Shown here one piece after another: positions 53,929 to 62,854 of a DNA stretch of 64,000 bases. The position numbers and the translations under genes were made by a program. The notes beneath the pieces were generated by a model, which was not told the origin of the DNA, did not search any database, and worked only from the letters and a program-made list of their open reading frames with translations. Positions within the stretch are counted from its first letter, which is position 1; each line of letters opens with the position of its first letter. The stretch is from positions 1 through 64,000 of the forward strand of contig NZ_JYLF01000012.1 of assembly GCF_001043055.1 (NCBI RefSeq). Direction: 5' to 3'. This DNA is from Pseudomonas weihenstephanensis. Its GTDB lineage: Bacteria > Pseudomonadota > Gammaproteobacteria > Pseudomonadales > Pseudomonadaceae.

Positions 53929-54943
53929 CAACCGAGCCGCCACCAATCCCAAGCTGACACGGGTCGACAAAGCCGCGATCCTGCTGCTGTCGCTTGGCGA
54001 AACTGACGCGGCCCAAGTGCTGCGGCACATGGGGCCCAAAGAAGTGCAGCGCGTGGGTGTGGCGATGGCGCAAATGCGCAACGTGCACCGCGAGCAGGTT
54101 GAACAGGTGATGAGCGAGTTCGTCGAAATTGTTGGCGACCAGACCAGCCTGGGCGTCGGTTCAGACGGCTACATTCGTAAAATGCTCACCCAGGCACTGG
54201 GTGAAGACAAGGCCAACGGCCTGATCGACCGCATCCTGTTGGGTGGCAACACCAGCGGGCTGGACAGCCTGAAATGGATGGAGCCGCGTGCGGTGGCGGA
54301 TGTCATCCGCTTCGAACACCCGCAAATCCAGGCCATCGTGGTGGCATACCTCGACCCTGATCAGGCGGGCGAAGTGCTCGGGCACTTTGACCACAAGGCG
54401 CGGCTGGACATCATCCTGCGCGTCTCGTCGCTGAACACCGTGCAGCCGGCAGCGCTCAAAGAGCTGAACCAGATCCTTGAGAAACAGTTCTCCGGCAACT
54501 CCAACGCGGCCCGTACCACCTTGGGCGGCATCAAGCGTGCTGCCGATATCATGAACTTCCTCGACAGCTCGACCGAAGGGCAGTTGATGGACTCGATCCG
54601 CGAAATCGACGAAGACCTGTCCGGTCAGATCGAAGACCTCATGTTCGTGTTCAACAACCTGGCCGACGTCGACGACCGTGGCATTCAGGCACTGTTGCGC
54701 GAAGTGTCTTCGGACGTGCTGGTGTTGGCGCTCAAAGGCTCGGACGACAACGTTCAAGACAAGATTTTCAAAAACATGTCCAAGCGTGCCTCCGAACTGC
54801 TGCGCGACGACCTGGAGGCCAAGGGCCCGGTACGTGTCAGCGACGTCGAAACGGCGCAGAAAGAAATCCTCACCATCGCTCGCCGTATGGCCGAAGCCGG
54901 AGAAATTGTTCTCGGCGGGAAGGGCGGCGAAGAGATGATCTAA
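53921..54943 (+). CDS. fliG: Flagellar switch protein FliG
   Basis: The 340-residue switch protein transmits torque from the stators to the MS ring. N-terminal TRVDKAAILLLSLGETDAAQ, middle EHPQIQAIVVAYLDPDQAGEVL with the EHPQ motif, and the C-terminal charged helix DLPPEQ-like region (SGQIEDLMFVFNNLADVDDRGIQALLREV in part) are all present. fliH begins immediately after its stop. Confidence 0.98.
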   Translation: MSDNRAATNPKLTRVDKAAILLLSLGETDAAQVLRHMGPKEVQRVGVAMAQMRNVHREQVEQVMSEFVEIVGDQTSLGVGSDGYIRKMLTQALGEDKANGLIDRILLGGNTSGLDSLKWMEPRAVADVIRFEHPQIQAIVVAYLDPDQAGEVLGHFDHKARLDIILRVSSLNTVQPAALKELNQILEKQFSGNSNAARTTLGGIKRAADIMNFLDSSTEGQLMDSIREIDEDLSGQIEDLMFVFNNLADVDDRGIQALLREVSSDVLVLALKGSDDNVQDKIFKNMSKRASELLRDDLEAKGPVRVSDVETAQKEILTIARRMAEAGEIVLGGKGGEEMI

Positions 54944-55717
54944 GTGAGCAATGCCAAGGGCGAGTCGCCCAGTGATGTGATCCGCGCCCGTGATGTCGGC
55001 GGTTTTGACGTGTGGTCCTTGCCCAGCTTTGACCCGTTTCGTGAAGAACCGGAGCCTGAGCCTGAGCCGGTCGAAGAGCTGCCGCCCGAAAGCGAAGAAG
55101 TCCCGCTGGAAGAAGTCCAGCCGCTGACCCTTGAAGAACTCGAAAGCATCCGTCAGGAGGCTTATAACGAAGGCTTCGCCACGGGTGAGAAAGAAGGTTT
55201 CCACAGTACCCAGCTCAAGGTGCGCCAAGAAGCCGACGCGGCCTTGAATGCCAAACTCGGCAGCCTTGAACGCTTGATGGGCAGCTTGTTTGCGCCGTTG
55301 GACGGGCAGGATGTGCAGCTTGAAAAGGCGATGGTGGGGTTGGTTGAGCACATGACGCGGCTGGTGATCCAGCGTGAGCTGAAAACCGATTCCAGCCAGA
55401 TCGAGCAGGTGCTGCGCGAGAGCTTGAAGCTGTTGCCGATGGGCGCCGAAAACATTCGGTTGTTCATCAATCCGCAAGACTTCGAACAGATAAAGGCGCT
55501 GCGCGAACGCCACGATGCCAGTTGGCGGATTCTCGAAGACGACACGTTGCAAGCCGGTGGCTGCCGCGTCGAAACCGAACACAGCCGGATTGATGCGAGC
55601 ATCGAGACCCGTATCAAACAGGCCATGAGCCAGTTGTTCGACCAACTTCACGAACAGGCGCTGCACCCGTCTGCGCCGGACATCGACGTCGACCTGGACC
55701 AGCCGGATGCACCTTAA
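54944..55717 (+). CDS. fliH: Flagellar export ATPase regulator FliH
   Basis: The 257-residue protein dimerises and holds the ATPase FliI inactive until export. The N-terminus is acidic and Pro-rich (EEPEPEPEPVEELPPESEEV), followed by a helical region with glycine repeats less evident than in E. coli, and the C-terminal domain with SSQIEQVLRESLKLLPMG. It starts at GTG directly after fliG and overlaps fliI by 11 bases. Confidence 0.94.
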   Translation: MSNAKGESPSDVIRARDVGGFDVWSLPSFDPFREEPEPEPEPVEELPPESEEVPLEEVQPLTLEELESIRQEAYNEGFATGEKEGFHSTQLKVRQEADAALNAKLGSLERLMGSLFAPLDGQDVQLEKAMVGLVEHMTRLVIQRELKTDSSQIEQVLRESLKLLPMGAENIRLFINPQDFEQIKALRERHDASWRILEDDTLQAGGCRVETEHSRIDASIETRIKQAMSQLFDQLHEQALHPSAPDIDVDLDQPDAP

Positions 55718-57065
55718 ACGCACCAGTTTCGCCAAGCGCCTGAGCGGCTACGCGCCTGCCATCACTTTGCCCGGTCAGCCGATTGTGGAAGGCCGCTTGC
55801 TGCGCATGGTCGGCCTCACACTGGAGGCCGAAGGTTTGCGTGCAGCGATGGGCAGCCGCTGCCTGGTGATCAACGACGACAGCTTTCACCCCGTCGAAGT
55901 TGAAGCGGAGGTGATGGGCTTTTCGGGCAGCAAAATCTTCCTCATGCCGGTGGGCAGCGTTGCAGGCATTGCGCCGGGTGCCCGCGTGGTACCGCTGGCC
56001 GATACCGGGCGTTTGCCGATGGGCATGAGCATGCTCGGTCGCGTACTCGACGGCGCGGGCCGTGCGCTGGACGGCAAAGGCGGGATGAAAGCCGAAGACT
56101 GGGTGCCGATGGACGGCCCCACCATCAACCCGCTCAAGCGTAACCCCATCAGCGTGCCGCTCGACGTAGGCATCCGCAGCATCAACGGTTTATTGACGGT
56201 CGGGCGCGGTCAGCGTTTGGGCCTGTTTGCCGGTACGGGCGTGGGTAAGAGTGTGTTGCTGGGCATGATGACCCGCTTCACCGAAGCCGACATCGTGGTG
56301 GTTGGGCTGATTGGTGAGCGGGGCCGTGAGGTCAAGGAATTCATCGAGCACATCCTCGGCGAAGAAGGCCTCAAGCGCTCGGTGGTGGTGGCGTCTCCGG
56401 CCGATGATGCGCCGCTGATGCGCATGCGTGCCGCCATGTACTGCACACGCATTGCCGAATACTTTCGCGACAAGGGCAAGAACGTCCTGTTGCTGATGGA
56501 CTCCCTGACCCGCTTTGCCCAGGCGCAGCGGGAAATTGCCTTGGCCATTGGTGAGCCGCCCGCGACCAAGGGCTATCCGCCCTCCGTGTTCGCCAAACTG
56601 CCAAAACTGGTGGAGCGTGCCGGTAACGCAGAGGCGGGCGGTGGTTCGATCACGGCGTTCTATACCGTGCTGAGTGAAGGTGACGACCAGCAAGATCCGA
56701 TTGCCGACTCGGCACGGGGCGTGCTCGACGGCCACATTGTGCTGTCGCGGCGTTTGGCCGAAGAAGGCCATTACCCGGCCATCGACATCGAAGCCTCCAT
56801 CAGCCGGGTCATGCCCTCGGTGGTCACTGAAGAACACATGCGCCGTGCGCAGCAATTCAAACAGTTGTGGTCACGCTTCCAGCAAGCGCGGGACTTGATC
56901 AGCGTGGGCGCCTACGTACCGGGCGGGGATCGCGAAACCGACACGGCGATTGCCCTGCAACCGGCGATGGTGGCGTACTTGCGCCAAGGCTTGAACGACA
57001 ACATCAGCCTGGCTGAAAGTGGCGGTCATCTGGGTTCCATCTTTGCCCCCGCGCCGGGCGGTTAA
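55707..57065 (+). CDS. fliI: Flagellar export ATPase FliI
   Basis: The 452-residue F1-beta-like ATPase drives protein export. Walker A AGTGVGKS near residue 176, Walker B VLLLMDSLTRFAQAQRE near 260, and the family segment DGHIVLSRRLAEEGHYPAIDI are intact. It sits between fliH and fliJ. Confidence 0.97.
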   Translation: MHLKRTSFAKRLSGYAPAITLPGQPIVEGRLLRMVGLTLEAEGLRAAMGSRCLVINDDSFHPVEVEAEVMGFSGSKIFLMPVGSVAGIAPGARVVPLADTGRLPMGMSMLGRVLDGAGRALDGKGGMKAEDWVPMDGPTINPLKRNPISVPLDVGIRSINGLLTVGRGQRLGLFAGTGVGKSVLLGMMTRFTEADIVVVGLIGERGREVKEFIEHILGEEGLKRSVVVASPADDAPLMRMRAAMYCTRIAEYFRDKGKNVLLLMDSLTRFAQAQREIALAIGEPPATKGYPPSVFAKLPKLVERAGNAEAGGGSITAFYTVLSEGDDQQDPIADSARGVLDGHIVLSRRLAEEGHYPAIDIEASISRVMPSVVTEEHMRRAQQFKQLWSRFQQARDLISVGAYVPGGDRETDTAIALQPAMVAYLRQGLNDNISLAESGGHLGSIFAPAPGG

Positions 57066-57071
57066 TCCTTT

Positions 57072-57521
57072 ATGGCCAGTGGCAGAGCGGCGCGTCTGGC
57101 GCCCGTGGTCGAGATGGCCGAGAGTGCCGAAAAAGCGGCGGCGCAACGGTTAGGCCACTTTCAAGGGCAAGTCAACCTGGCCAACAGCAAGCTGGGTGAC
57201 CTGGAAAACTTCCGCGCCGAATACCAGTCGCAATGGATTGGTCGCGGCAGTCAGGGCGTGTCTGGCCAATGGTTGCGCAGCTACCAGTACTTCCTCAACC
57301 AGCTTGAAACAGCCGTCTCCCAACAGCGGCAAAGCCTGGTGTGGCATGAAAACAACCTCAACAAGGCCCGCGAAACCTGGCAGCAGACCTATGCCCGGGT
57401 CGAAGGGTTGCGCAAATTGGTGCAGCGCTACGCCGACGAAGCCCGGCAACTGGAAGACAAACGCGAACAAAAGCTGATGGACGAACTGTCCCAGCGATTA
57501 CCGCGCAGGGACAGTTACTGA
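57072..57521 (+). CDS. fliJ: Flagellar export protein FliJ
   Basis: The 149-residue coiled-coil protein couples the ATPase ring to the FlhA gate. The sequence is almost wholly helical with heptads (AAQRLGHFQGQVNLANSKLG, QQRQSLVWHENNLNKARE). It ends the fliE-fliJ run. The stop overlaps the convergent DMT transporter gene by 7 bases. Confidence 0.94.
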   Translation: MASGRAARLAPVVEMAESAEKAAAQRLGHFQGQVNLANSKLGDLENFRAEYQSQWIGRGSQGVSGQWLRSYQYFLNQLETAVSQQRQSLVWHENNLNKARETWQQTYARVEGLRKLVQRYADEARQLEDKREQKLMDELSQRLPRRDSY

Positions 57522-58423
57522 CAGGGCAGGGTTCGCTGTTTGCGTGACAGCGGTATGACGTGATTGGAAAAGAGCAGCCCCAACACGATTAAAACCCCGC
57601 CATACACGGTAGAGATTCCGGGCACTTCACCCATAACGATGAAGGCAAACACTCCGGCAAATAGAGGTTCACTCAGTTCAATGGTTTGCACTTGACTGGG
57701 TTTGAGTAACTCAATGGCTTTGGTGGTGCAGAAAAAGCCGAGCAGTGTGGGAAAGATCGCCAAGAGTAATAGAATAATCGCGCTGTCCACCGATAACGTG
57801 ATCGACAGTGCCTGCTCATTGATTGCGGGTACCGCTAAATACAGTGCGCCAAACACTAAAAGTTGTCGGGTAAACAAGAGTCCGCCTTTAGCCTTCATTT
57901 TCTTCATACACACTGAAAAAGCGCCATACCCCAGTCCTGCTAATCCGGCGTACAACACCCCGAGACTATTCAACTCTGTTGTCAGGTTCTTTTGGAAAAT
58001 AACAGCCATTCCAATGATCGCCAGAACAGCGCCCAGCAGCATGTTCCGATCAATGCAATCGCCCAAGAAAAACCTGCCAAGCACAATGGCTGACAGTGCC
58101 GCAGACGCCATCAATACCACCACCGCGGTCGCCGCATCCGTGTGCTGATAGGCGCGGGTTTCAAAGAAGAACAACATGAAAATGCCCAGCATTGAACACA
58201 CGGCTGCTTGCCACCACTGTGCGCGACAGCCCGTCCAGCGCGGCGCGTGTTTAAGTAACAGTAAAACGAACGACACCACGATGACCGCGACGGCTGTTTT
58301 ATAAAAGGCAATTGCGCTGGTGGTTAAGCCGGCGCTTATTAATAACTTGCTCAATGCGCCGATTGTGGCATTGAGTGCCGCTGCGCAGACAGCAAAACAA
58401 ATGCCTGAAAGATGACGTGGCAT
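57515..58423 (-). CDS. EamA/DMT-family transporter inserted in the fli cluster
   Basis: The 302-residue protein has ten membrane helices as two EamA repeats (CAAALNATIGALSKLLI opens the first, AGLAGLGYGAFSVCMKKM is between the halves). It is unlike the first DMT gene at 10786. It lies on the opposite strand between fliJ and hsbA, uses an AT-richer vocabulary than its neighbours, and has an AT-rich upstream region. It may be acquired. Its substrate is unknown. The start at 58423 has a weak GAG site. Confidence 0.87.
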   Translation of the reverse strand: MPRHLSGICFAVCAAALNATIGALSKLLISAGLTTSAIAFYKTAVAVIVVSFVLLLLKHAPRWTGCRAQWWQAAVCSMLGIFMLFFFETRAYQHTDAATAVVVLMASAALSAIVLGRFFLGDCIDRNMLLGAVLAIIGMAVIFQKNLTTELNSLGVLYAGLAGLGYGAFSVCMKKMKAKGGLLFTRQLLVFGALYLAVPAINEQALSITLSVDSAIILLLLAIFPTLLGFFCTTKAIELLKPSQVQTIELSEPLFAGVFAFIVMGEVPGISTVYGGVLIVLGLLFSNHVIPLSRKQRTLPCQ

Positions 58424-58663
58424 GGTGAGGTCTCATCGTGGTTGGGGGTGTAACCCTGAAGAGGAGTTGGTGGCGCCCTTTATTAATGGGGTCGGTTGAA
58501 TAAATAATTGTCAGGGTTTCCTGAGAAATGTTTTTTATCATTGGTGTTGTTGGTTTGCAAACAACCAGTCAGTCTTGTTTAAGAAAAGGATGACAGAGTG
58601 CATGTAAGAGCAGCGGCTAATGGTTTGAATAATCAAACATATTTTTAGACAAGTGGGTGTTGG
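58424..58663. other. AT-rich intergenic region with inverted repeats
   Basis: No gene is seen. Contents: GTTTGCAAAC, a perfect 10-bp palindrome at 58553-58562; and GTTTGA-ATAA-TCAAAC at 58623-58638. These could be operator sites for the divergent DMT gene. Several T-runs give low GC compared with the rest of the window. Confidence 0.4.
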
Positions 58664-58688
58664 CGCAGCCGAAGGCTGCGATTTTTTT
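58664..58688 (+). terminator. Terminator-like REP hairpin
   Basis: CGCAGCC-GAA-GGCTGCG then a T-run of seven reads as an intrinsic terminator on the plus strand. No plus-strand gene ends just before it, so it may be a REP-type copy that also blocks read-through into hsbA. Confidence 0.6.
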
Positions 58689-58783
58689 GATCCGCTCAGG
58701 GTGAGCGCGCAGCGTTGGCAGGTGCGAAATCAAAATCCGGGTCTATAGTCTGAGCACCCGAACTCAGAGAAGGATGCGTACTT

Positions 58784-59089
58784 ATGGCTGTGACATCTGA
58801 ACTGTCGCCGGAAGGCACTGCGCTGACCCTTAGTATTAAAGGCCGCTTTGATTTCGCCAAACATCAGGACTTCAGGGGGGCGTACGAAAAGCCTATGACC
58901 AAGCCCGAGCTGTTCGTGGTTGATCTAAAAGAGACGACCTACGTAGACAGCTCCGCCCTGGGCATGCTGCTGCTGTTACGAGAATATGCCGGTGGCGATG
59001 AGTCCGATGTGAGGGTCGTTAATTGCAATAGTGATGTGCGAAAAATTCTCGCCATCTCCAATTTCGATAAGTTGTTCGACATCAGTTGA
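58784..59089 (+). CDS. hsbA: Anti-sigma factor antagonist HsbA (STAS)
   Basis: The 101-residue STAS protein has the phosphorylatable Ser in TYVDSSALGMLLLLREYAGG. In P. aeruginosa HsbA binds either FlgM, releasing FliA for swimming, or the cyclase HsbD, favouring biofilm. HsbR controls its phosphorylation state. A TATAGT -10-like hexamer lies at 58744-58749. Its stop overlaps the start of hsbR. Confidence 0.9.
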   Translation: MAVTSELSPEGTALTLSIKGRFDFAKHQDFRGAYEKPMTKPELFVVDLKETTYVDSSALGMLLLLREYAGGDESDVRVVNCNSDVRKILAISNFDKLFDIS

Positions 59090-60801
59090 ACACGCCATTG
59101 CCGCACGCTCAGACGCTGACGGTGTTGATCGCCGAAGACAGTGCGGTCGACCGTTTGCTGCTGTCGCGTATCGTGAGCAAACAAGGCCATCAGGTGCTGT
59201 TGGCCGGTAATGGCGCCGAAGCGGTGGCGCTGTTTATTGAGCTGCGTCCGCAATTGGTGTTGATGGACGCCTTGATGCCGGTGATGGATGGTTTTGAAGC
59301 GACGCGCCAGATCAAAGCCCTGGCCGGTGAGGTGCTGGTACCGATTATTTTTCTGACCTCGCTTGAACACGCCGACGCCTTGAAACGGGCGCTGGAGGCA
59401 GGGGGCGATGATGTGTTGATCAAACCCTATAACCCCTTGGTGTTGGCGGCCAAAATCACCGTTATGGACCGCTTGCGGCGTTTGCAAGACACGGTACTGC
59501 AACAGCGCAACCTGATTGCTCAACACAACAGTTATTTGCTTAACGAACAGCGGGTGGCCAAGGCGGTGTTTGATCGGGTGGCGCACTCGGGCTGTTTGAG
59601 TGCGGCCAATATCCAGTATTTGCAATCGCCGTATGCGTTGTTCAATGGCGACTTGTTACTCGCCGCGTATACGCCGACTGGCGACACCCATGTATTGCTC
59701 GGCGACTTTACCGGCCACGGGTTGCCCGCCGCGATTGGCGCCATGCCTTTGGCAGAAGTGTTTTACAGCATGACGGCCAAAGGCTATGGCCTGCCCGAAA
59801 TGCTGCGTGAGATGAATGCCAAGCTCAAGCGCATCCTGCCGGTGGACATGTTTTGCTGCGCAGCCCTGGTGTGCGTCAGTGCTCAGCGGCGCATCGTCGA
59901 AGTGTGGAATGGCGGCATGCCCGATGGTTATCTTCATGTTCGCAAGGGCGGGGTGCGTACGCCCCTACCGTCGCGGCACTTGCCGTTGGGTGTGTTAAAG
60001 GCCGAGGCTTTTGACGACACCACCGAGGTGTTGCCGATGGTGTCGGGCGATCACCTGTTTTTGCTGTCTGACGGGGTGATAGATACCAGCGATCAGCAGG
60101 AGCGGTTGTTCGGGGTTGAGGGGTTGCAGCGGGTGTTTGACCGCAACACTGAGCCTGCGCGGCTGATTGATGAGGTGGTGCAGGCGCTGCGAGATTTTCA
60201 AGGCCGCAAGCGCGATGACGTGAGCATGGTGCACATCACCTCGCAGCGGCCGCAAGCGTTGGGAATGCCTGCCACCCAGTACTCCGACAGCGGGCGTTGC
60301 AGTCCGCTGGACTGGTCGGCGAGCTTTGAATTTCGTGCCCCCTCGTTACAGCAGTTCAACCCGCTGCCTTACCTGCTGCAACTGCTCATGGAGGTGCATG
60401 GTCTGCGTGCGCAGGGCGCGGTAATCCACGCGGTATTGGCCGAGCTGTATGCCAATGCGCTGGAGCACGGCGTATTGGGGCTGGACTCACGGCTCAAGCG
60501 CGATGCGCAAGGGTTTTCCCGCTACTACCAGTGCCGTGACCAGCGGTTGGCGGCGCTTACCGAGGGTTTTGTCCGGGTGCATGTGCGGGTTGAACCTATG
60601 CTCAACGGGGGGCGCTTACAGCTACAGGTTGAAGACAGCGGTGAGGGGTTTGACGTAAGCCGGGTACTGGAGCGGCCATTGGATCGAGGCCGCCTGTCAG
60701 GGCGCGGCGTGAGTCTTGTGCGCCAACTGTGCCCCTCTGCGCGCTGGGCTGACGATGGTCGGACTGCGTACGTAGAGTTTTCATGGGAGGCTCTGGCATA
60801 A
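59086..60801 (+). CDS. hsbR: HsbR response regulator with PP2C phosphatase and kinase domains
   Basis: The 571-residue protein has a receiver (VLIAEDSAVDR, phospho-Asp in LVLMDALMPVMDGF, Lys in LIKPYNP), a PP2C/SpoIIE phosphatase domain (LLGDFTGHGLPAAIG, FLLSDGVID and DDVSMVHI, about residues 185-385) and a C-terminal HATPase-like region (AVLAELYANALEHG, VEDSGEGFD, LSGRGVSLVRQL) of the anti-sigma kinase type. It phosphorylates or dephosphorylates HsbA depending on HptB input. It starts at TTG 59086 overlapping hsbA by 4 bases. Confidence 0.92.
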   Translation: MNTPLPHAQTLTVLIAEDSAVDRLLLSRIVSKQGHQVLLAGNGAEAVALFIELRPQLVLMDALMPVMDGFEATRQIKALAGEVLVPIIFLTSLEHADALKRALEAGGDDVLIKPYNPLVLAAKITVMDRLRRLQDTVLQQRNLIAQHNSYLLNEQRVAKAVFDRVAHSGCLSAANIQYLQSPYALFNGDLLLAAYTPTGDTHVLLGDFTGHGLPAAIGAMPLAEVFYSMTAKGYGLPEMLREMNAKLKRILPVDMFCCAALVCVSAQRRIVEVWNGGMPDGYLHVRKGGVRTPLPSRHLPLGVLKAEAFDDTTEVLPMVSGDHLFLLSDGVIDTSDQQERLFGVEGLQRVFDRNTEPARLIDEVVQALRDFQGRKRDDVSMVHITSQRPQALGMPATQYSDSGRCSPLDWSASFEFRAPSLQQFNPLPYLLQLLMEVHGLRAQGAVIHAVLAELYANALEHGVLGLDSRLKRDAQGFSRYYQCRDQRLAALTEGFVRVHVRVEPMLNGGRLQLQVEDSGEGFDVSRVLERPLDRGRLSGRGVSLVRQLCPSARWADDGRTAYVEFSWEALA

Positions 60802-60832
60802 TCCGGCCCATTCTTGATCAAGGAGTGAACAA

Positions 60833-61195
60833 GTGTCCTACATTCATATGGACCAGGCGGTAGTGAATGCGCTGCGTGACGTAATGGAAGGTGGGTTTGC
60901 GGACCTGTTGGATACCTTTATTTCAGATTCGGACAAGTGCGTTGTGGTACTCAACAGTGCGCAACAGGCGACTGCCCTGGGGGCGGTTGCGCACAGCTTC
61001 AAAGGCAGTAGCAGCAACATGGGTGCCATTCGTTTGGCGCATTTGTGCGGCATTCTTGAAGATCGTGCAAAAAAAAGTCCGTTGGTGGGGATAGACGAAC
61101 TGGTCTCGAAAGTCACCTCTGAGTACAAAATGGTAAGGCGGCTGTATGTGCAAGAACGCGAGCGCTGCCCCCGCCCTCTTGTGGTTTCTCATTGA
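60833..61195 (+). CDS. hptB: Histidine phosphotransfer protein HptB
   Basis: The 120-residue Hpt module passes phosphate from several hybrid kinases to HsbR. The phospho-His is in AVAHSFKGSSSNMGA. The rest is a four-helix bundle. It starts at GTG 60833 after AAGGAG, 31 bases after hsbR. Placement between hsbR and fliK differs from P. aeruginosa, where the hpt/hsb genes lie near flgM. Confidence 0.9.
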   Translation: MSYIHMDQAVVNALRDVMEGGFADLLDTFISDSDKCVVVLNSAQQATALGAVAHSFKGSSSNMGAIRLAHLCGILEDRAKKSPLVGIDELVSKVTSEYKMVRRLYVQERERCPRPLVVSH

Positions 61196-61207
61196 TTTTG
61201 CCAAAGC

Positions 61208-61223
61208 TGGCCCGAACCTTGCT
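61208..61223 (+). promoter_or_regulatory. Sigma-54 promoter of fliK
   Basis: TGGCCCGAACCTTGCT has GG-N10-GC spacing and differs from TGGCACG-N4-TTGCT by one base. It lies 50 bases before fliK. Confidence 0.85.
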
Positions 61224-61272
61224 CTAGTTCTCTGACCTGTACCTACGCCAGCCGTACAGTGGAGACCTTTAC

Positions 61273-62607
61273 ATGCCTCTTGCCGCCAACTCGCTTCTTC
61301 AGACTCCTGCCGCTGCTGCATCCAAAGCGGCGGCCGCCAATGCTTCGCAGCCTGCTGCCGAGCCCGCTAAAGCCGGGGCTCAGAACTTCTCGAAGGTGTA
61401 CGCCAAAGCGTCGCAAGACCCGGCGAGTGCGGCTGACAAAGTGGCCAAGCCTGCGCGGGACAAGGCGGCGGATGCCGCGCCAAAGCCCGATGTGCGCAAC
61501 GACAAGGTGGGCGACCAGGCGCCAGCTGTTGCCGATAGCGGCAAACCCTTGCCCGGCGGCAAGAACAAAGACGCTGCGGGTGACGATCAGGACGACACGG
61601 CGGCCAAGCCGACTGACGATACGGCGTCTGGCGATCCGCTGGCGGTAGCGCCGCCCGTGGTGCCGACGGTGCCGGTGGTTGAGCCGCAACCCGAAGCCGT
61701 ACCGGTTCAGCCCGAGGTACAAACCCCACCGCTGGCCGCGGCGGCTGCGAATGCGGCCCAAGCCGTTCAGCCGCAGCCGGTGGCTGACGAACATTTCGAT
61801 CCGCAGGCGGACCCGCTTGACGACCTGCCAGCGGTGCGCCTGGCGATGGAGCAGGGTGGGCATGTGTCCGCCAGCAGTCAGACCCCCGTCAAAAACACCC
61901 CCACTGAAACCACTGGCCCTGTGGCTCAAACCCAGGCCCAGGCCAGCGGCATTGCCATGCTGATTGAGCCCAAGACTGATGGGGACGCCAGCGGTGAGGG
62001 AGGCGAAAAAGCCTTCAAGGGGCTGGTGGATGATGGCCTCAAAGACCTCAAAAGTGCGTCGAGCGACACCCGGGTCGATGACTTCGCCAATCGTCTGGCG
62101 GCGCTCACCCAGGCGGCCGTGCCCAAAACGGCGAATGCACTGCCGGTCAACCAGCCTTTGGCCATGCACCAGAGCGGCTGGTCTGAAGAAGTGGTCAATC
62201 GGGTGATGTACCTCTCCAGCGCCAACCTCAAGTCGGCAGACATCCAGTTGGAGCCGGCCGAGTTAGGGCGTTTGGATATCCGGGTCAACCTGACGGCTGA
62301 CCAGCCTGCGCAGGTCAACTTCATGAGTGGGCATGCGGGCGTACGTGAAGCCCTGGAAGGCCAAATGTTCCGTTTGCGTGAGATGTTTGCGCAGCAGGGG
62401 ATGGGGCAGGTCGACGTCAACGTGTCAGATCAGTCGCGCAACTGGCAAGGTCAAGGTCAAGAACAGCAGAACCAAAGCCGCGCTAACAGCACGGGCAATG
62501 GCGGGCGACTTGACGGCGGGGCGGATGACGAGGGGGCGGTGGCAGGCGTTGAAGCGGCTGCGCCCAGCGTGATTTTGGGCTCCAGCGCCGTCGACTATTA
62601 CGCCTGA
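61273..62607 (+). CDS. fliK: Flagellar hook-length control protein FliK
   Basis: The 444-residue secreted molecular ruler measures the hook and switches export specificity. Most of it is a low-complexity Ala/Pro/Val/Gln linker. The conserved C-terminal domain (about 295-390) has ADIQLEPAELGRLDIRVNL and FMSGHAGVREALEGQMFRL, the FlhB-contacting region. A Gly/Asn/Gln-rich tail follows. It has its own sigma-54 site. Confidence 0.93.
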   Translation: MPLAANSLLQTPAAAASKAAAANASQPAAEPAKAGAQNFSKVYAKASQDPASAADKVAKPARDKAADAAPKPDVRNDKVGDQAPAVADSGKPLPGGKNKDAAGDDQDDTAAKPTDDTASGDPLAVAPPVVPTVPVVEPQPEAVPVQPEVQTPPLAAAAANAAQAVQPQPVADEHFDPQADPLDDLPAVRLAMEQGGHVSASSQTPVKNTPTETTGPVAQTQAQASGIAMLIEPKTDGDASGEGGEKAFKGLVDDGLKDLKSASSDTRVDDFANRLAALTQAAVPKTANALPVNQPLAMHQSGWSEEVVNRVMYLSSANLKSADIQLEPAELGRLDIRVNLTADQPAQVNFMSGHAGVREALEGQMFRLREMFAQQGMGQVDVNVSDQSRNWQGQGQEQQNQSRANSTGNGGRLDGGADDEGAVAGVEAAAPSVILGSSAVDYYA

Positions 62608-62789
62608 CTCTTGTCAGGTCGTCGCTGACGCGTCGTGCGAGGCTGCGAGCGGGTGCGTTGCGCCCGCACTCTCATTCCCCCACAGACCTGAAGCACCTTA
62701 CTCACCGGGTTTGCGCCGGCTGCGCGCCCGATCGCCGCCTCGTCCCGCAGCAGCACCTGCAAGGTCGATTTCAACGATGCCCTCACTTC
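62608..62789 (+). other. Gap between fliK and fliL
   Basis: No gene is seen. A GC-rich imperfect hairpin lies near 62645-62675 (GCGGG...CCCGC) without a T-run. The fliL promoter follows at 62790. Confidence 0.4.
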
Positions 62790-62805
62790 TGGCATAACAC
62801 TTGCT
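62790..62805 (+). promoter_or_regulatory. Sigma-54 promoter of fliL
   Basis: TGGCATAACACTTGCT has GG-N10-GC spacing and the TTGCT -12 element. It lies 50 bases before fliL, so fliL and fliM form a separate unit from fliK. Confidence 0.85.
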
Positions 62806-62854
62806 CTTGCCTTGCCGTGCACCTGTGAAAATCGAATAGTGACGGATTATTGGC

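Noticed and set aside
54161..55735. 524-residue minus-strand frame
   Set aside because: Shadow of fliG and fliH, with no motif or ribosome site.
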